Part shown: piece by piece, positions 61,079 through 64,000 of the stretch
Numbering within the stretch: the stretch's first letter is position 1
Layout: the number at the start of each line of letters is the position of its first letter
Origin: Serilophus lunatus
Lineage: Eukaryota; Chordata; Aves; Passeriformes; Eurylaimidae
Length of the DNA: 64,000 nt
Assembly: GCA_013399895.1 (NCBI GenBank)
Contig: VXBA01005046.1
Coordinates: 873,183 to 937,182, forward strand
Direction of reading: 5' to 3'
Program-made: the position numbers and the translations under genes
The notes under the pieces: model-generated
Seen by the model: only the letters and a program-made list of their open reading frames with translations
What the model was told of the DNA's origin: nothing
The model's database searches: none

Positions 61079-63364
61079 AACGGTAATGTTACAACAAAAA
61101 ATCCACCATGATACACAGTATCAGGATGCACTTGAGAGAAAAAGAAAGAACCTCCAAATAGGCACAAATGATTTTTGTATTTAACAGCTTTTTAAAACAT
61201 CCTTCGCAGACAATCAAGCTGTAAGGGTGCAGTGGTAAGCAAACGCCTGAAGTTCATTTAAATGTCAAGGCACAGTGCTGCAGGAAAACTAAAACTAACA
61301 CTTGAACTGCTTTCACACACACATTTAAAACAGAATGGCTTATTACATCTTAGTGGTTGCAGCACCTACAATCAGCGCAGTTCAGGGTCGTTCTACACAT
61401 TTAGGAGCCAACAGCATATCGTTGTGGAAAAAAAGGTTTGCAATTCTATTCAAATTATTAAGTCAATTTTTACTCTTTTTTTAATATTGTGTAAAACAAA
61501 TGCAGTTTTGAAGAACAGGCCCTGCCTTTTATCACATCTAAAGGCAAAAGCATATTTTTCAATGTATCCCAGTTGTCTTAATGCAATGACCATATTTTCC
61601 CTGCTTTTCTCAATAGTCACTGTACTTAGGATTGATACGATGTATTTTTCTCTCCCACTCAATCTTTTTTGTTTTGTTCTATTGAGCACGGATCAATGTG
61701 GAAAAAACTTTCAAAGTCTTTTGAAGCAATACAGAACCTGAATTATGACAATACACCCATTCCCTGTGATTCATCTATTACACTGAATATGCTGAGAATG
61801 CATTTGTCCAGCTACTGGGGATTTGTGATAGGTCAGATTTGCCTGAATGGGTCAAACTTGGAACAGTCAAAAGGAAAATAAAATTGTTTATGAATTCAGT
61901 AACCCGCAAATTACATTAAAGAAGTTACTTTGGAGGTTTGATTCAAATCTCAAGGAATGCATTCCACTACTGCCAAACCTGTAAGATTTGCTGCCATTTC
62001 ATACTGGTTTACTGTGACTGCTAGTTGAGGACCACATTTAGAAAATGCAAGGAGCAGAATATCTGTTACAACCACTGCCCACAAATAATACAAATTTCCA
62101 GCATGTCATGGATTTATAATTTACAAGTTCCAATAAAAATCCTGGAGCACTCCTCTCCTAGTGCCATTTCCCTGAAGAGTGTATTGAAAAGACCTAACAG
62201 ACATTTACTTGAAGCACTGTTTCTCTTAAAAAGCTGCCATTAATATTATATGCTACAAATTCCATGAAATTCACACTTCACAAAAGCTTCCTCATTCAAG
62301 TTTGTTTATTGCTCAAAGGGAGAGACAGGTGAGGAAAGAAGCAAAGAGAAGGTTTTCACCACACTGACAAGCAATGTCTAATGGTAAGGTAATTTTTTTC
62401 TTGATTATCAGTACAAACACCATCTCCACCAGTGTCATCATTTTAAATTATTACTTTAAATTCACCTTCCTCTACATCCACTTCCCTCCTCTGGCCTGTT
62501 GCACACCTTGGACTACAAAAAGTTTGTAAGCAAATTTTAAAGTGCATCAGTGTCAGTTAGTTTTAGTTTTCTGAAGTCTTGTAGCTATTTCTAACATTTT
62601 CCCCAAAGTATATTGCATCAGATAGACCAAACCAAAGGCAGCATTCAAAATTTTAAAAAGTTAATACACCTACAAAATAAGTTTTAGAAAGGGCTCTCAT
62701 TCCTCAAGAAAAACACAGTACAGAAGGAACCAGGCTTTTTTGTCACCTCATTGCCAATATATAATTGTAAAGTTTATGAATCCTTGTTTCATAGTTTTGG
62801 GGTGTTTTTAGCAAAATACATAAAACTCAACATAGATGCTCCTCAAATAATTAAACAATGAACTACACCTTTACAAAGCATACCTTAATCTGTTTTAAAA
62901 CATTTGCAACAAAAATCCCCCTCTGTGCTCTCAGTTGTATGCATATCAACTTTCTAGAGTGAGGCCTTGGGGTTTTTCTCTCATATTTCTGGGGTATTAG
63001 CCTGACTATATATTTTCACTCATAAGCTTTCTTGGAAGGCCCTTCCCATGGTTGTCAAAGCTATGTTTAACATTCTTTTGAGATAGAACAGGTAGCAAGG
63101 AAAACTAGTAGGCCCAGGGGTCCTGAAGAAGCTCCGGTGGCGGGGCCAGATCCAGAGGACGGCACAGGAGTGAGATGAACTCTGGCTGGAAGTTGTCAGG
63201 GGTGTTAGAATTCATGAATATTATAAATATAATGTGATAATGGCTATTTTTCTCTCTTTTGGATCTGGAAACTTCCATTAAAGAACTGCAGCTTTTTACT
63301 TCTATTAATTTTGTTTGGAAGTGGTTTTTTTCCCCTCTGATTTTAGGCAACAGTTTGAGATGTG

Positions 63365-63745
63365 TTGATGGAGCAGAATGAATTTACTTCAAAAGCACCA
63401 TCTATTGTTAACCCTGCTATGTTTTTGCCTTCAGCACTGACTGATAGTGCTCCTGACCAGGCTGTTTGCAGACCATTGAGGAGACTTATTCCAGCAGAAA
63501 AGACTTGAAAGACTTGCCTCTAGAAAATGCAGAGCTGCATCTTCTAGATGGAAGCTGCGTATGAAATGTGGCTTCATGCAAAATGGTAAGTGAATGGTAA
63601 GTGCAGTGACAGCTGTGGATAAAGTAATAGAGGCAAAGGCCTCGCTGTCAGGTGTATCATCACAGAAAGCTGAGCTGACTGCCTTGACAAGGGCTCTAGA
63701 GCTGAGTGAAGGGCAAAGGACTAGTTTTATATGTGTTTTTGGTGT
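63365..63745 (+). pseudogene. Decayed endogenous retrovirus pol fragment (RT connection / RNase H)
   Basis: Three consecutive pieces resemble gammaretrovirus-like Pol in correct order but in three different frames: an NPA-containing connection segment around 63371-63425, a PLENAEL..DGS segment around 63515-63560 (start of RNase H), and a segment at about 63594-63735 with SSQKAELTALTRALEL, the conserved RNase H helix. In-frame stops occur between them, and the catalytic region after ALEL is eroded. It cannot encode a functional protein. No LTR, gag, integrase or env was recognised nearby; the window ends 260 bp later. Confidence 0.75.
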
Positions 63746-64000
63746 GGTTCTGCCATTCCTGCAGAGGAAAGCACTGCCATCCTCATTCAGCATGTCCGGC
63801 AGCAGCATCCTGGAGGAGCATTCCCCACTGCTCGCTGTCCTACACAAGTGAGAGGGGCATTTCCTGAAGCTGCAGAGAATTTCCTCCTTCTACAGTACCA
63901 ACAACGTACTGCCCAGCCCTGTCTTCACCCAAGGGGGACATCATGCAGACTCCACAGCTGCAGCAGCTGAAGAAGCAGCTGCTTTCAAGAGGGAGAACCA
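63746..64000. other. Unassigned right edge
   Basis: Moderately GC-rich sequence following the retroviral fragment. Plus-strand open frames continue but do not match Pol regions I recognise. It may be more of the decayed provirus or unrelated DNA. Confidence 0.3.

Larger units (their letters stand above)
57824..63360. other. Upstream intron/intergenic region of the reductase gene
   Basis: Searched on the minus strand for the missing N-terminal reductase exons (the DTA..Y..NE and SKL regions); none found, so they are probably beyond 64000. The stretch is AT-rich and includes CR1 remnants at 58499-58665 and about 60955-61075. A short GC-rich minus-strand frame at 63105-63195 is unassigned. Confidence 0.5.

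Noticed and set aside
61262..61741. 159-codon plus-strand frame with hydrophobic stretch
   Set aside because: The hydrophobicity comes from T-rich DNA; no family match, and overlapping frames in other phases are equally open.
63746..63970. Continuation of the retroviral pol into integrase
   Set aside because: Open frames continue but no zinc-binding HHCC or DDE pattern is visible.

Overview
The window looks like a bird (or at least sauropsid) nuclear genome assembly. It is AT-rich and gene-poor, carries several CR1-type LINE fragments, contains a 102-base assembly gap, and has vertebrate genes split by GT/AG introns. No bacterial operons, tRNA, rRNA or CRISPR arrays were seen. The species cannot be fixed from the sequence.

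Two genes are supported, both on the minus strand. (1) S1PR1, the sphingosine-1-phosphate receptor 1, has its whole 379-aa reading frame in one exon at 26444-27583. A clear splice acceptor lies just upstream (exon start 27714), and a CpG-rich island at about 28,570-29,600 should hold the non-coding first exon and promoter. The island contains the assembly gap and a 39-bp minisatellite. A likely 3' UTR runs down to about 24.9 kb. (2) Upstream of S1PR1, in the same orientation, are the 3' exons of an aldo-keto reductase gene. Four internal exons (57722-57823, 46377-46468, 41197-41379, 40605-40664) join in phase and carry the LIHWP, GVSNF and IPKS motifs. They are followed by two different, homologous terminal exons (38354-38449 and 33435-33578), each with its own acceptor and stop codon. 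The N-terminal third of the enzyme was not found and probably lies beyond position 64000.

Layout: 1-24.9 kb is intergenic, with CR1 copies (2.6 and 4.45-4.98 kb), two GC/CpG-rich patches without an evident gene (11.93-12.23 and 17.96-19.21 kb), simple repeats and a possible solo LTR near 21.5 kb. 24.9-29.6 kb is S1PR1. 29.6-33.4 kb is the short intergenic region, with a CR1 at 30.93-31.67 kb. 33.4-57.8 kb is the aldo-keto reductase. 57.8-64 kb holds more intron or intergenic DNA, with CR1 pieces and, at the right edge, a decayed endogenous retroviral pol fragment (RNase H region).

S1PR1 acts at the plasma membrane in S1P signalling and the aldo-keto reductase is a soluble NADP(H)-dependent enzyme. 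Nothing in the sequence links them functionally beyond neighbourhood. The most notable observation is the pair of homologous alternative last exons of the reductase. The rest is mostly promoter architecture and transposon history.
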